Under the pieces are notes generated by a model that had not been told where the DNA came from, ran no database searches, and was given only the letters and a program-made list of their open reading frames with translations. 43,327 nt of DNA from NCBI RefSeq assembly GCF_000315625.1, contig NW_005434644.1, positions 457,941 to 501,267 of the forward strand, in the 5' to 3' direction. Shown in pieces: positions 19,410 through 29,691 of the stretch; position 1 is the first letter of the stretch; each line of letters starts with the position of its first letter. A program made the translations under genes and the position numbers. Source of the stretch: Guillardia theta CCMP2712. Taxonomy: Eukaryota > Cryptophyceae > Pyrenomonadales > Geminigeraceae.

Positions 19410-21491
19410 TCACTCCCCCATGATGTTCCTGAACGAGATATACCGCGCGTGCCCTCTCTCGCTCCTCAACAGGTAGAAGCTTCTCAGCACCATCTGCAGC
19501 TCGCAGATGTGCCAGTCCGTGTCCTCTCTCCTGGTCTCCTCCGAGGCTATCCTCAGATTCAGGGCGACATGCCTGTATCCTCCGCTCCTCACCGAGTCTG
19601 CCGTGGGGTCCAGGTTGTTCTTGATCCTCTCCACCACCACGTCCGGGTCCTGCAGGATCGCCCGCAAACACTTCGTGAGGTCGGAGACCGAGTCGAAGAT
19701 GATGCACTGCCTGCAGACGTCCAGCAGGCAGGAAACGTCTCCCCCGTAGCACCTCATCACCTTCTCCACACATCGCTGGATCGACTTCACGTGCGCCCAC
19801 ACGTAGTCGTTCACACCACTCCCTTCCACGTACGGGCCGATGTCGTCGTCATCCTCGGGAAACCACGAGCTGGCCGCGGCCTTGTGCCGTAGCAGCCCCT
19901 TGCTCGACGACACCCAGCCCAGCGTCTTTCTCCTCAGATGGGTGTCGAGCTTCATCGCCTGCTCATACAGGTATGTGAGGCTTGTGACAGGCCGTCCTCG
20001 CTTGTCCAGTTGCCTCCACTCCGGGCTTCGCGATCTCTTCATCAAGAGATTCCCCAGTTGCCAGAACATGGGCAGCTCAGCATCTGCTTCTACCGCCGGA
20101 ACATGCTTGCTTGCGAAAGGAGCCGCTATTTGCTTCAGCTCAATGAAGGAGTCCTTCCCTGACTCCTTGATAGTTTTGGACCAGATCAGATCGTACTTGT
20201 TCTTGTCGAGCTCGATGACACGGTGAGCCGACCTGGTTGTCAGCAGCCGGAACGTTTTCACCACGATAGCGAAGAAGAGCATCGGCAACCCAAGGTAGAA
20301 GCAGACGGAGGAGAAGCTATACGGCCCGAAGGTGACGAACGGGTACATGGCAAGGCCTGTCAGCAGCACATGGATGCCTCCCCATGCAATGCTGTTGCTC
20401 AGCTCGTCCGTCCAGATGAAGTAGAAGTGCACGACGTCGATGAAGGCCAGCGCAAGAGCCCGGGCACGCGAATAGCTGCCTTCGTGTGAGACGGCCAAGG
20501 TTGCCTCCAAGATGTGGATGAGGAAAGAGACCGGGTGCATGATCCGAATAAGCTTCTGGCCGACAAACTTCTTGTCGATGACACCGCAGAGCCCGGCCCC
20601 AAAGAGGATGAACCCGCAGAAGACCTTGGCGAACTGGTCGAAGTAGTAGCCGGCGTCCGGCTGGAAGACTTGGAAGACCTCGACCTCCCCTCGTCCTGTT
20701 GTGGTCTTGTAGATTCCGTCCAAAAAGATGACAAATCCTGCAAGGATGGGTGAGATGACCGACTACAGCGCTCTACAGCGCTCCAGGCTCGTGCTTCACC
20801 TGAGCAGCTCAGATAGGAGGACGACCCTGCCTGGTGCCATTGGCCGTCATGCCAGAACCAGAACTGCCAGCAGAGTCAGTCAGAAGAGACGCAGAAAAGA
20901 GTGAAGAAGGGAGGGGGGGACCTGGAATCGGACTGGATCGTGATCTGCACTTTCGTTCCATGCAGTGCGGAAAAACCACGCATCCCATCTAACTTCGTGG
21001 CTGAGAGAGATTGTGTACTCGCTCCTTTCAATCGTTTGGCTCTTCACATCAGCTCCCTGCTGCTCGATGCCTGCCAGACCATGCAAGACGCCCAGTTGCG
21101 ATATACTGACCGCAGCGGGTCTTGCCAAGGGGTTGCGCTTGCTGAGTTCGACTAGTTTAAACCTCGCAGACATGGGAGGTTGCCGAGTGGACCAGCAGAC
21201 GATGAAGTCCTCGAATATGGCATAGAAGCCGATCAGCATGAGGAATAGCTGCATGCTCCTCAGCGTAAGGGCAGAGGCGATTGGGTTGGAGCAGCAGAAG
21301 ACACTCCCGAAGGGGACGTGCCGCATCGCCGTCTTGAGGTACTCATCTGGCGTGATTGTGTTCCTGCGCCTGCCACGGTCCTTCTCAACGCAATTGTGCA
21401 TGAATTTGCGCGTGAACGTCAAGTCAGTGATGAACCTCAAGATACCGACGCAAGAAGTGACAGACTGGATCTGTGCCATTTTCCTGTTCAT
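19410..21491 (-). CDS. Multi-pass membrane protein with one C-terminal RelA/SpoT-like domain (copy A)
   Basis: Three exons (20922-21491, 20800-20863, 19410-20737) join in phase to 653 residues, starting MNRKMAQIQSV. Hydrophobic segments suggest six or seven membrane passes between residues about 80 and 400, for example LFLMLIGFYAIFEDFIVCW, FAKVFCGFILFGAGLCGVI and CFYLGLPMLFFAIVVKTF. The last 125 residues form a soluble domain: IQRCVEKVMRCYGGDVSCLL, DVCRQCIIFDSVSDL, VVERIKNNLDP, SGGYRHVALNLRI, WHICELQM and ERGHARYISFRN. The order R..EK, R..I.F, R.KN, GYR....N, CELQ and GH..Y follows the RelA/SpoT nucleotidyltransferase fold (E-x-Q and GHxxY). That is my reading by eye, and catalytic activity is not shown. 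It is a diverged half-size relative of the genes at 29692-33595 and 34860-38943. Intron lengths are 58 and 62 bases. Confidence 0.85.
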
Positions 21492-23196
21492 CTGGAGACC
21501 GAGGTACCCTTCGAGAATTCCCAGGAATCTGTTTTGACGTATCCGTTCATGTGCTCAGTAGCTGAAGCATTCTCGGAACATCCTCCTTATCTCCTTCAAG
21601 TTTGCATCTCCGAGCGCAAACTTTGTTGAGCAAACCAGCGAGACAGCCCTGGACGCTCCCTCCCTTCTGTTCTTTGTGCACCTCACAGTCCCTCTTGTTC
21701 TCCTCAACGGTCCCTCCTGCCTCCTGCCTGCGATATCTCCCTTACTCCCCTCCACTTGCTCCAGTCGCCCCTCCACTACAAGCTTTCGTTGAGCCTGCAA
21801 AAAATTCGAGCACCCTCCTCAAGAATACAGGAGGGGTCCTTTTAAAGGAAATCGAGGGGGTGTGTCTCGGAGATGGGTCTAGGGTCCGTGCAAGGATTTC
21901 TTTGAAAAAGTGCACACGGGTGGGTGGGGTGGTCCCATGGAGTAGAGCAGGTAGGGGTATACGGAACGGTTCTCGACTTGAACCGGTGTAACGTGCACAA
22001 GGTGCCTGAGAGAGGGGTGGTACGGAGAGGGTACCCACTCATAGAGGACAGTTTTCATTATAAAATGGGGGGTACGAAAGCCGATTGATGTGGTAGGGGT
22101 AAATGAGTATTTTCTGAGGGCGGGTTCAGCAGCTGGTACTGCTGGGGGTGGGGATGGGGGGCGGGGTTGCACAGTATTATTTATTATACGAATTCGGAAT
22201 CGTGTTCTAATAGTATTTTTAAAGTAAGACAAGTGACTCGAAAAAATTGATTTTGACTGAAATATCTATTTCTGCCAAAACCTAAAACCTTTTTTGGAGC
22301 TGAAACGACGTCTCTCTCTTCGGTCGGATGGGCAAAATACAAGTTTTCAAGGATCACAGATGCCCCTTCGTTTTGAACAGTCATGATCAATGCGAGGCCC
22401 GGGTCCCCACGGCACCGGGCCCGCCGCACTGCTGACCGGCGGACTCCCGGAGTCCGAGCAAGCCTGGGCCCAGGGCCGGGCCCAGCGGGCCCCCGGCCGC
22501 CGCCGGCCCTGGCCGCCCGGGCCGGGCCCGGCGCACCGTGGCACCGTGCGGCCACGGCGGGCCCGTTCAAGCCGGGGCCCCGCCGGTCGGCTCGGACTCG
22601 GAGTCGGCCGGGGCCGGCCGCCCCGTGACGGTGCCCGGCCGCCACCGTGCCACCCGGTCCGTCATCTGCGCCCGGCCGGGCTCCTGGAATACTGACGGTC
22701 ATGGCTCGGCCTCCGACCGGAGCGGCTCGGAACGTCCGGCCGCCGGGCGGCACGGAGGGGCCCGCCGGTCCGGATCATCCGATGGCCGTCCGGGGGCCGC
22801 CGGCCGGCTGCGGCTGCCGGCGGGGGCGGCGGTGGCCGGGTCATACCGTACTACAGTAGGCTGCCACTGAGTCACGGCCCGGTCGGTCTGAGCCGGGAGT
22901 CAGCCTCGGACCGCCGGTACCGCCCGGTGACACTGAGTGACTCAGGCTGGCCCGGCGGGCCGCGCCCCCGGCACTGCGTGGCCCCCGCCGGGCGGCCCGG
23001 CCCGCCGCGCCGCCGGGCCCCGGCCGTCCGATTTCCGAAGCGGCTGAGTTGATCGGCCCGGGTGACAGGCTCGAGTGATGTCTCAGAGCCTGTCTGCACT
23101 GTCACACTGATGATCATTTTTGCGGCACCACCGACGGTACCGGCGTCGTTGGCGGCATATCATAACAAGATCATCATCATCATCATCATCATCATT

Positions 23197-23272
<76 letters not shown>

Positions 23273-23760
23273 GCTTCGTCGTCGCCGGCTTCGTCGTCGT
23301 CTTCACCTTCTGGTTGTTTCTCCGTGGCAGGCAGTACGAGTTCTGAACCAGCCGAAGTTGTGCGGGAGTCCGTCTGGCATCCGACGAGTGCCAACTTGGC
23401 AAGACTGTGAGACTGCTGCAGTGCCAACTTGTTGGCTGCAGCGTCGCACTGGCCGCCCGAGTACTTCCGTACGGTACGCAGTGAGGACCGTACTTGAATC
23501 ATCATTGCATTCAGTGGCATTCGGACCGTCATCGCTATCGGTCGGACTGCACATCGCCTCCGATAAGCCTGAGAAATGGATTGTTCCTGGTTGCCGAATC
23601 CATACAGCGCCAGCGGCATCATCAATGATGACAGTGACAGGCTGCCCCGGTGCATAAGTTTGCCTAAAAAGGCGGTCAAAGCATTGCTGCAGGGCAATAC
23701 TACAAAAAAATCTGTGTTTTTGCATTATTTGTGATTTACTGATCTGTTGTACATTCCTAG
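21492..23760. other. Repeat-rich region: G-run island, GC-rich block, ATC/GTC microsatellite
   Basis: From 21840 to 22170 the plus strand is full of G-runs with GGTAGGGG and GGGTGGG words. From about 22395 to 23060 the sequence is extremely rich in CCGG and GGCC with scattered CACTGAGT and GTGACAC words; its open frames on both strands are a by-product of composition. A (ATC)n then (GTC)n tract spans about 23169-23270. The minus strand from 23697 to 23083 is open across it and would encode a poly-Asp run. I cannot tell whether that is a gene or a decayed mobile element. Confidence 0.45.
23169..23271. repeat. (ATC)n-(GTC)n compound microsatellite
   Basis: About eight ATC triplets are followed by about 25 GTC triplets, with two larger GTCGTCGCCGGCTTC units at the right end. 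Confidence 0.95.
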
Positions 23761-24246
23761 ACAAAAGCTCAGGTTTCTACCTCCTCTTGCTCTACACAAA
23801 GATGTGCTGCCCCTGCCAAGACTGCATCCTGTTCTCAGCTTCTTCATATCCCGGCTTGCCCTTGATCGCCACCTTGGAAGACGCACGGCGCTCATTGCAC
23901 AAGCATCTCTGGCTTTCGAGCGTCCTCCACGGAGCCTTTTCTCGATGGTGTCGTCCCCTGAATCCCTGCTCGCATAGGACTGATCTCGGTTTGCTCTAGG
24001 ATTCGTTCCTTCTTCAGCCTGGTGTGGACGGTTGGCTTCCACTGCTGTGGGCTCTAACGCCTCCGAGGCTTGAAGGGAGGAGAGAATCTGAAGCGAGAAG
24101 TCGCACATGAGATTTGCACTGTTGGTGACTGGGCTTACGCATGCCGAGGTGCCCCATAGCTCGATGAAGGCGCTGATGTCTGTTGGCATTACGAAGGCGC
24201 TGATGTCTGTTGGCATTACGATGTCGCTGCTCGTCACTGGTGGCAT
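23725..24246 (-). CDS. Possible hypothetical protein with a 9-residue tandem repeat
   Basis: An open frame of about 173 residues starts at the ATG ending at 24246 (MPPVTSSDIVMPTDIS) and contains VMPTDISAF twice in tandem. I recognise no domain. The downstream half is Arg/Ser/Gly rich and could be non-coding. Codon use does not obviously resemble that of the neighbouring genes. It is listed as a possibility only. The opposite strand is also partly open. Confidence 0.25.
   Translation of the reverse strand: MPPVTSSDIVMPTDISAFVMPTDISAFIELWGTSACVSPVTNSANLMCDFSLQILSSLQASEALEPTAVEANRPHQAEEGTNPRANRDQSYASRDSGDDTIEKRLRGGRSKARDACAMSAVRLPRWRSRASRDMKKLRTGCSLGRGSTSLCRARGGRNLSFCLGMYNRSVNHK
24166..24219. 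repeat. 27-base direct repeat, two perfect units
   Basis: The unit beginning GAAGGCGCTGATG runs 24166-24192 and repeats exactly at 24193-24219. The length is a multiple of three. Confidence 0.85.
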
Positions 24247-24611
24247 GGATTTGTTTGTGGTGCGAAACACAGGTGAAACTCCGTTTGTAAGCGCTGACCC
24301 AACATGATTTCGGGGACCGTGGCAATGCCATGAACATCTCGACTCAAAATCCTCCTACCGGTCAATAATCCTGGGAGTTTGACGCAACCGGTGGGGTACT
24401 TATTCCTCTGATCTCGAGATTCTGACGTGTGAGATCGAAGGGGTGTGGTTTTGAAGGTCAACGAGTAAAAAGCTCTTAGGGGAGGTTCTGTGGCTCCCTT
24501 ACCTGTGGAGATGCGAGGGGCTAGAGCTGGTCTCATAGTCTCATTAGCCCGTCAGCAAGGCCACGGCTACAGCAAAGAGAGCTCAACAGAGTTCTCCGCC
24601 CCCCTACCGAC

Positions 24612-24619
24612 GTCTTTAT
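24612..24619 (+). promoter_or_regulatory. TATA box of the 77-residue protein gene
   Basis: TTTATAAA occurs about 160 bases upstream of the ATG at 24775, followed by a pyrimidine-rich leader. This is one of the clearest TATA-like elements in the window. Confidence 0.45.
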
Positions 24620-24774
24620 AAACCCCATCCTCTTTCCCTCACCTCCAACTCACTACGTAGCCCAGCTCACTCTTCTACTGTCTTGTGCAACCTACAGAGC
24701 TCCTGCAGCTCCTTTTCGTGCCCATCCACTCTCTTCCCGGCCTTGTGCTTCTTGTTTTTTCCTTTCTCGCCTCC

Positions 24775-25008
24775 ATGACTTCTTCTTGCTACCTTCCATC
24801 CGCATGCGACGCCACCAACCTCGAGACATCAACACGGAACCCCTCAGGGCCCTCTCGCGCTAAGCAGCTCGCCTGCCTGCAGGCTTCCATCCGCCTCATC
24901 CAGTCTGGCAAGGAAGTAATGGGCGCGACGGGAGAAATGATCCAGATGAGATCGGCTGCCGTCAGCAGGAGGATAGAGGACATTGAATCAGAGGAGATGA
25001 AGGTGTAG
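24775..25008 (+). CDS. 77-residue protein of unknown function
   Basis: A single-exon frame starts MTSSCYLPSACD and ends RRIEDIESEEMKV. The second half (LACLQASIRLIQSGKEVMGA to the end) is a predicted amphipathic helix. A TATA-like element lies upstream and AATAAA lies at 25096. The bases from 24864 to 25026, covering the coding region from KQL onward plus the stop, are repeated perfectly in inverted orientation at 25546-25708. The conserved copy and the two transcription signals argue that this is a real gene. I do not recognise the family. I chose the ATG at 24775 because the frame upstream of it has no other ATG. Confidence 0.6.
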   Translation: MTSSCYLPSACDATNLETSTRNPSGPSRAKQLACLQASIRLIQSGKEVMGATGEMIQMRSAAVSRRIEDIESEEMKV

Positions 25009-25026
25009 GCTGGGGACACGAGGCAG
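24864..25026. repeat. Inverted duplicate, left copy (163 bases)
   Basis: Base-for-base this equals the reverse complement of 25546-25708. It begins exactly at GCAGCTCGCC and ends just after the stop codon region. Confidence 0.9.
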
Positions 25027-25095
25027 ATGGAGAAAGCACCATCCTTCTGAATGGGAATGTATGTAGAATTAGACTATACATGTATGTAGATTTTG

Positions 25096-25101
25096 AATAA
25101 A
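25096..25101 (+). terminator. AATAAA polyadenylation signal
   Basis: AATAAA lies 88 bases after the TAG stop of the 77-residue protein gene. Confidence 0.5.
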
Positions 25102-25545
25102 CCTCCAGGCTTTCGAAAACGAACAAGCACAACATTTGGAGGGAAATGCTGATGAAACAGTCTAAGTGCAGAGGGCTTTGTGGAGTAGAGCAGTGAAAAC
25201 ATGCTTGTGTGTGATCAACGTGTTGTGGTTGTTCAGGAACTTCTCAGCCTCCAGGTGTAACACTTGGAGGATTGGGCTCACCAGACGTGAGTGTCAAAGA
25301 CTGCAAACCCGCAGAGAGAGATACATGTTCGGTGTCAAAGAAAGGTTGTGATACTTTACTATTATCATCGCATGACTCAGTGACACTCGTGGCGTCACTC
25401 ATCGCGAACTTGGCGCAAGTTGTTCTATGAAGTATGTAGGATCGCAAAATTGGGCAGCTATCAACATACATTTATGTACATGTTTGACAATACTCTACAT
25501 ACATCATCCCTGGCAACGACGGCAGGCAACCTCGGAGATCTCCAA

Positions 25546-25708
25546 CTGCCTCGTGTCCCCAGCCTACACCTTCATCTCCTCTGATTCAATGTCCTCTATC
25601 CTCCTGCTGACGGCAGCCGATCTCATCTGGATCATTTCTCCCGTCGCGCCCATTACTTCCTTGCCAGACTGGATGAGGCGGATGGAAGCCTGCAGGCAGG
25701 CGAGCTGC
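25546..25708 (-). pseudogene. Inverted copy of the 3' half of the 77-residue protein gene
   Basis: Read on the minus strand this encodes LACLQASIRLIQ through EEMKV and the same stop, identical to 24864-25026. Upstream on the minus strand the sequence is unrelated to the first copy and ends in TTCTCCTGCAG, a good splice acceptor, directly before CTCGCC. It is therefore either the last exon of a second gene whose other exons I could not identify, or a truncated copy. Flanking TATGTAGA-type words downstream hint that the duplication was once longer. Confidence 0.6.
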
Positions 25709-25719
25709 AGGAGAATCGA

Positions 25720-26839
25720 ATCAGGGGTAGAAGATCAGTCAAAAACTCTAGGGAAGAGACCGTGCTATGTCAGGAAGGATCAGGTACCAGTATCGTCCCA
25801 GAGGTACGATCCTTGAACCGTTGAACTGAGCGAAGGGGGCAAGATGGATCCTGATCCGATATCCTGTCAAGCCGTGCTGCTGACTGAAGGTACCGTGATT
25901 AGGCTGAAATCCCGGGTCCGGGATCCACCAGAGTTGACTAGTTTACTCAAGTTGACATGTCTTCACTGATCTAAGTTTACTACATAGCCTTTTGCAGTCT
26001 CACCGACTGTCACTGACCGGGGCGCCGCCGCCGCGCCTAACTGTGGCCAGCCGGGCGGCTAAACCAGCGGCGGTCCCGGCCGTGACTCGCCGCTGAGTGC
26101 CAGTCCGACTTCTTTGACTTCCGAGTTTACTTTGACATTACTTTTAGTAACTTATAGTGGCTGTTCCCGGGCCGCGCCGGGACCGGGGCCGGGCTCCCGG
26201 CCGCGCCGGGCGGCCCCCGGCCGAGACGGTGAGTCCGGTCCGGTCCGATCAGTGCCCGGCGGCCACAGGGCCGGGGCGGGACGCCCGCCCCGGCGGACTT
26301 CCGAAGCCTTGACGTCCGATCCGCCAGGCTCCGCCCGCGATCGGACGCGGCTAGATTGAGACTAGCACGACGGACGGTGGGCCGCACTGCCAGATTAGAA
26401 CAACTGTTTAGTTTGTAAGAAGCCGCAGGGAAATTCGGCGGCACTGCCGCAGCTTCGCACCTTCAAGTTAGCGAGGCTCATGAAACTAAGTTAGGCTTAG
26501 CCGGGCGGTCGCCGTACCGTCACCGCACCGCCGTAGCTCAGTACGGATGCCCGCGATCCCACGGCGAGCTCAGTGCGGCAGCAGTCTCACTTAGTTCATT
26601 CCGTGTTAACATTTAGTTCGGCAAGAAGTGCCGGAACGAGCTGGACAGTAGGATGGACCATGGAACCATCGGAAGGTAATCGGACATGGACGGCGATCAT
26701 CGGATGATTCGACGACCGTGTGAGCAGCACAGCAGATGCTGAGGCAGCCTAAGATTGAGCACTGAGACCAGCAGCGGCAGCGCAGAGTCACGGTCAGCAA
26801 CCGAAGTCTAGCGCGAGCTTCGCCTCTCTCCTCCCGGCG
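25720..26839. other. Stretch without a recognisable gene, with GC-rich block
   Basis: It includes a CCGG/GGCC-rich block at about 26015-26340 embedded in ordinary sequence with TTTACT and TTGACT words. The part 26450-26820 has balanced composition and no long frame. Style and word content match the blocks near 22395-23060 and 39040-39150. Confidence 0.45.
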
Positions 26840-28426
26840 TCAGTTCTGTTTGCTGGCTTGCATGAAGGCATTCATATCTGCACATCCCATCGTATGAGCC
26901 ACTTGCCGACAAAGTAGACATCGCATCCAACAAAGTAGACATCGCATCCAACAAAGTAGACATCGCAGCCAACCTGAGCAGATCGTGTCTCGCTTCGAAA
27001 GGGCTTCAGGGAGCCACTCTCTCAGTTGCTCCGCTCGATTCTCGTGGGAGGGGTGGGTGTTCAGGAAAGAGATCTACAGGAAGCAGTCACGGCCTTGCCC
27101 AGCTGGCGGACTAGTCACGGCGCCAGCAGCCTAACCACCTCTGTATCCTCCAGGGCTCCTCACCTCCTTTAGGCCACGGGCGTTCGCCATCCTCCCAAAC
27201 TGCTCGAAGACTCGAGGAGCAACCGACGGGTCGTAGAAGCAGGTCTTGGCCAGGATCTGCAGCCCCAGGTAGTCGGCTTCCCGCTCCAACTTCCTGCACC
27301 ACCAGCTCACGCACACAGCAAGATGCGCTCGGGAGTCTGCCTGGAGTAGGGCAGCTCAGCTCCGAGGACAAACACCCAGTTTGTGATGAAGCGCGCATTG
27401 AACAGCATGCTTGAGAAGAAATCGAGCCACATGAGGCTGCGAACACAGCTCACGCGATGAAGCAGAGGGAGAGGGGGGGAGGTAAAGAGAGACCCAGAGT
27501 GAGTGAGAGTGAGAGAGGTAGAAAGAGGTAGAGGTAGAGGGAGAGGGGGGGAGAGAGGGAGGGAGAGATAGGGCAGGGAGTGAGGGGGGGAGGGAGGCAG
27601 AGAGGAAATGCTTGCAGGCAAGAAACCCCTGCACTACTGACATGTTTGCAAACGCCAGCTTTTCTGCTGCGTGCCTGATCAAGCACAACGTGTGAGTCCT
27701 GGAAGTGACAAACCCCAACTGTACCTCGCCAGGACGTGTCCAGCTTCATGCGCTAAGACAGCAGCAAGCGCGTGCTCATCATAGTTGAAGGTTTGGAGAA
27801 GACCTTCGAAGACAACCACCTTCCCTCCTGGAAGGCAAGCAGCGTTGACCTGAGGGCTTCGGATCACCTTGAACTCCCATGGCAGGTTGGGGTCCGTCGC
27901 CTGCGCTACTCTCGTCCCCACTCTTGTCACCAGCTGCGCGGCAGGGTCATTGGGAGGCAGCACCGATCCGTGCATGAGGAGACGATGAAATTGACTCCTG
28001 CCAAAGGCGATCTCTCTGTCTCTGGACATGTCTATCATCCTCCACCTGCTTTCGTCTCATTGTTCGCTAGATCGGAACAACTTTTGGTCACCTGCCGGTG
28101 TAAGGAGCCTGATCAAGGTGCACAACGTAGTAGACAACGAAGGATGCAGGAACAAGTGCGATCCATGCCGATGCCCGGAAGTTGCTTGTGTTGCTGCTTC
28201 CTGCATCCTCGCCCCTCTTGAAGTGCTTGTAACCATCGCCTTGCGGTCTCCCTGTGAACATGGAACGTGCACCCTTGTAAACCTGCCTTACTTCGATGAT
28301 CCGCATGTCTCGGAGACGAGGACCAGCGCGGTAGAGAGCAGGCATGGCGGCTCCAACCTTCGCTTGCACCAGCCATGACGCCCGTCGCCCCAGGGCGGCA
28401 GCGACACCATGTCCCATGGTGAACAT
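26840..28426 (-). CDS. OMA1: OMA1-type M48 metallopeptidase (mitochondrial)
   Basis: OMA1 is a zinc protease of the inner mitochondrial membrane that processes membrane proteins under stress. Exons: 28092-28426, 27725-28045, about 27627-27674, 27341-27436, 27164-27293 and 26974-27073 (or read on to 26840). The ATG at 28426 opens an Arg-rich leader without acids, typical of a mitochondrial presequence. A membrane segment (WIALVPASFVVYYVV) precedes APYTGR. The catalytic motif is AAVLAHEAGHVLAR (HExxH), the third ligand is in SRKLEREADYLG, and FLNTHPSHENRAEQL follows, all family hallmarks. Intron 4 (27294-27340, 47 bases) uses a GC donor that rebuilds SRKLE. After the last conserved part the frame stays open through a 21-base triple repeat to a TGA at 26840-26842, giving about 387 residues. 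The other possibility is a splice at 26974. Confidence 0.9.
26909..26971. repeat. 21-base tandem repeat, three units
   Basis: The unit ACAAAGTAGACATCGCATCC plus A occurs at 26909-26929, 26930-26950 and 26951-26971, the last with one mismatch. It lies in the open 3' end of the OMA1-type gene. Confidence 0.85.
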
Positions 28427-28677
28427 TTCGAAAAAACCCACAAAAACCTTGAGCGTCAGGAGCCCGCCTCAGTGGTATAGGGTTGAAAGGGATGGGCCGC
28501 ATATTCCCCGCTCCTTCCTCCCCGCGTATCGCATGAGGGACCGACCTGGCGGAGACGCTGCTTGAGCGCTTCGACCTCCCTCCTGCCTCGGACTCGAGGT
28601 AGGAGTATCCTTGCCTGCCTCCCGAGTCACGCAGGAGCCTGCCTGTCTTCGGCTGATAGCTCCTGACCCACGGCACT

Positions 28678-29151
28678 ATGCCAGAATCGAGTCCTTCGGA
28701 AGTCCTCGTCGCTCAAGAGGAGTTGGCCGTGCACATCTGTGAGGCACAGGAAAAGGTGCAGAAAGACATCATCGCAAAGATGATCTTCGATCCCAGCCCT
28801 GCACCCAGACTCCGCTTGGCAGCGGGTGGTGAAGGAGCACCGGCGTCTCCAGCGATCGAAGAGCCATTTGCGCGGGTCTCGGAATCGGCGGAGAAGCGCA
28901 ATCCTCCAGGTGAAAACCAGGGCGTGCGCAGGAGAGTTGGTATTGGGTGCAACCAACGGCAGGGGCTGAAGGTTGACTCGGACCCTTTGATCTACAGTCC
29001 AGTGTCAGGGTGGGAGCAGAACGGGCGAGAAGACGAGGAGACCAACTGCTTCATCCCCTGGATTGATCTATTTCTTCCTGCATCTAGTCCATATGGATTA
29101 GACAGAAACCCGCTGGACCAAGTGAAGCCTCTCCGGGAGTGGAATTTTTGA
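28678..29151 (+). CDS. Possible 157-residue hypothetical protein
   Basis: An uninterrupted frame begins MPESSPSEVLVAQEEL and ends PLREWNF. It is acidic and polar with no domain I recognise, no signal peptide and no membrane segment. It is divergent from the OMA1-type gene about 250 bases away. Its length makes it a reasonable candidate, but there is no conservation to lean on and the region could instead be 5' flank of its neighbour. Confidence 0.4.
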   Translation: MPESSPSEVLVAQEELAVHICEAQEKVQKDIIAKMIFDPSPAPRLRLAAGGEGAPASPAIEEPFARVSESAEKRNPPGENQGVRRRVGIGCNQRQGLKVDSDPLIYSPVSGWEQNGREDEETNCFIPWIDLFLPASSPYGLDRNPLDQVKPLREWNF

Positions 29152-29691
29152 ATGTGTGTTACAACATGTGATTTGGGCAGAGGTGGTTGACTTGTGAAAA
29201 TGATACACGATCTTTCGTTGTACATGCGGTTTCTTGAGATTCGTGATGAATAGAATTCCTTCTTACACTGTGAGATGGTTTTTCTTTCTTCCAAGGCGTC
29301 TCTGTTCATCTTTGCACGTTCTGAATCATTGCATTGACAAAGCTCGTTCACTCTCAGTGTCTCGTGGTCGAGCTAGGTTGAACCAGCAGGAAATCCAGGT
29401 CGGAAGGCTCTACCCGTCCGCATCCACCTTGATGCAGCAGGGCGTTCGGAGAAGTTAGAAGTGGATGATCAATCAGGCAGGGGAGGAGAAAAATTGAACT
29501 TAACGGCTGGCAAGTGCTGTCCTCACTTTCTGAGAGCATTCTTCGCGCGATATCTTTGACCCGTGTTCCAGTCTTACAACACTTGAGGGAGGTTGACACC
29601 AGGCTCCAAATCAACTCGCGAATAAAATCGAGTCGAGTCCAAAATTGTTTTGAATAAACCTCTGAAGCAATAAACTCCATCCTCGCAAAAC
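29152..29691. other. Intergenic stretch, 3' flank of copy B
   Basis: It is relatively AT-rich, and I see no gene. AATAAA at 29652-29657 lies on the strand opposite to copy B. The sequence shares nothing obvious with the 3' flank of copy C. Confidence 0.4.

Noticed and set aside
22383-22870. Several long Pro/Gly/Arg-rich frames on both strands
   Set aside because: Extreme GC content removes stop codons in all frames. There is no start context, conserved motif or splice pattern.
26909-26971. Direct repeats that could be taken for a CRISPR array
   Set aside because: The 21-base units are contiguous with no spacers and lie in a eukaryotic gene.
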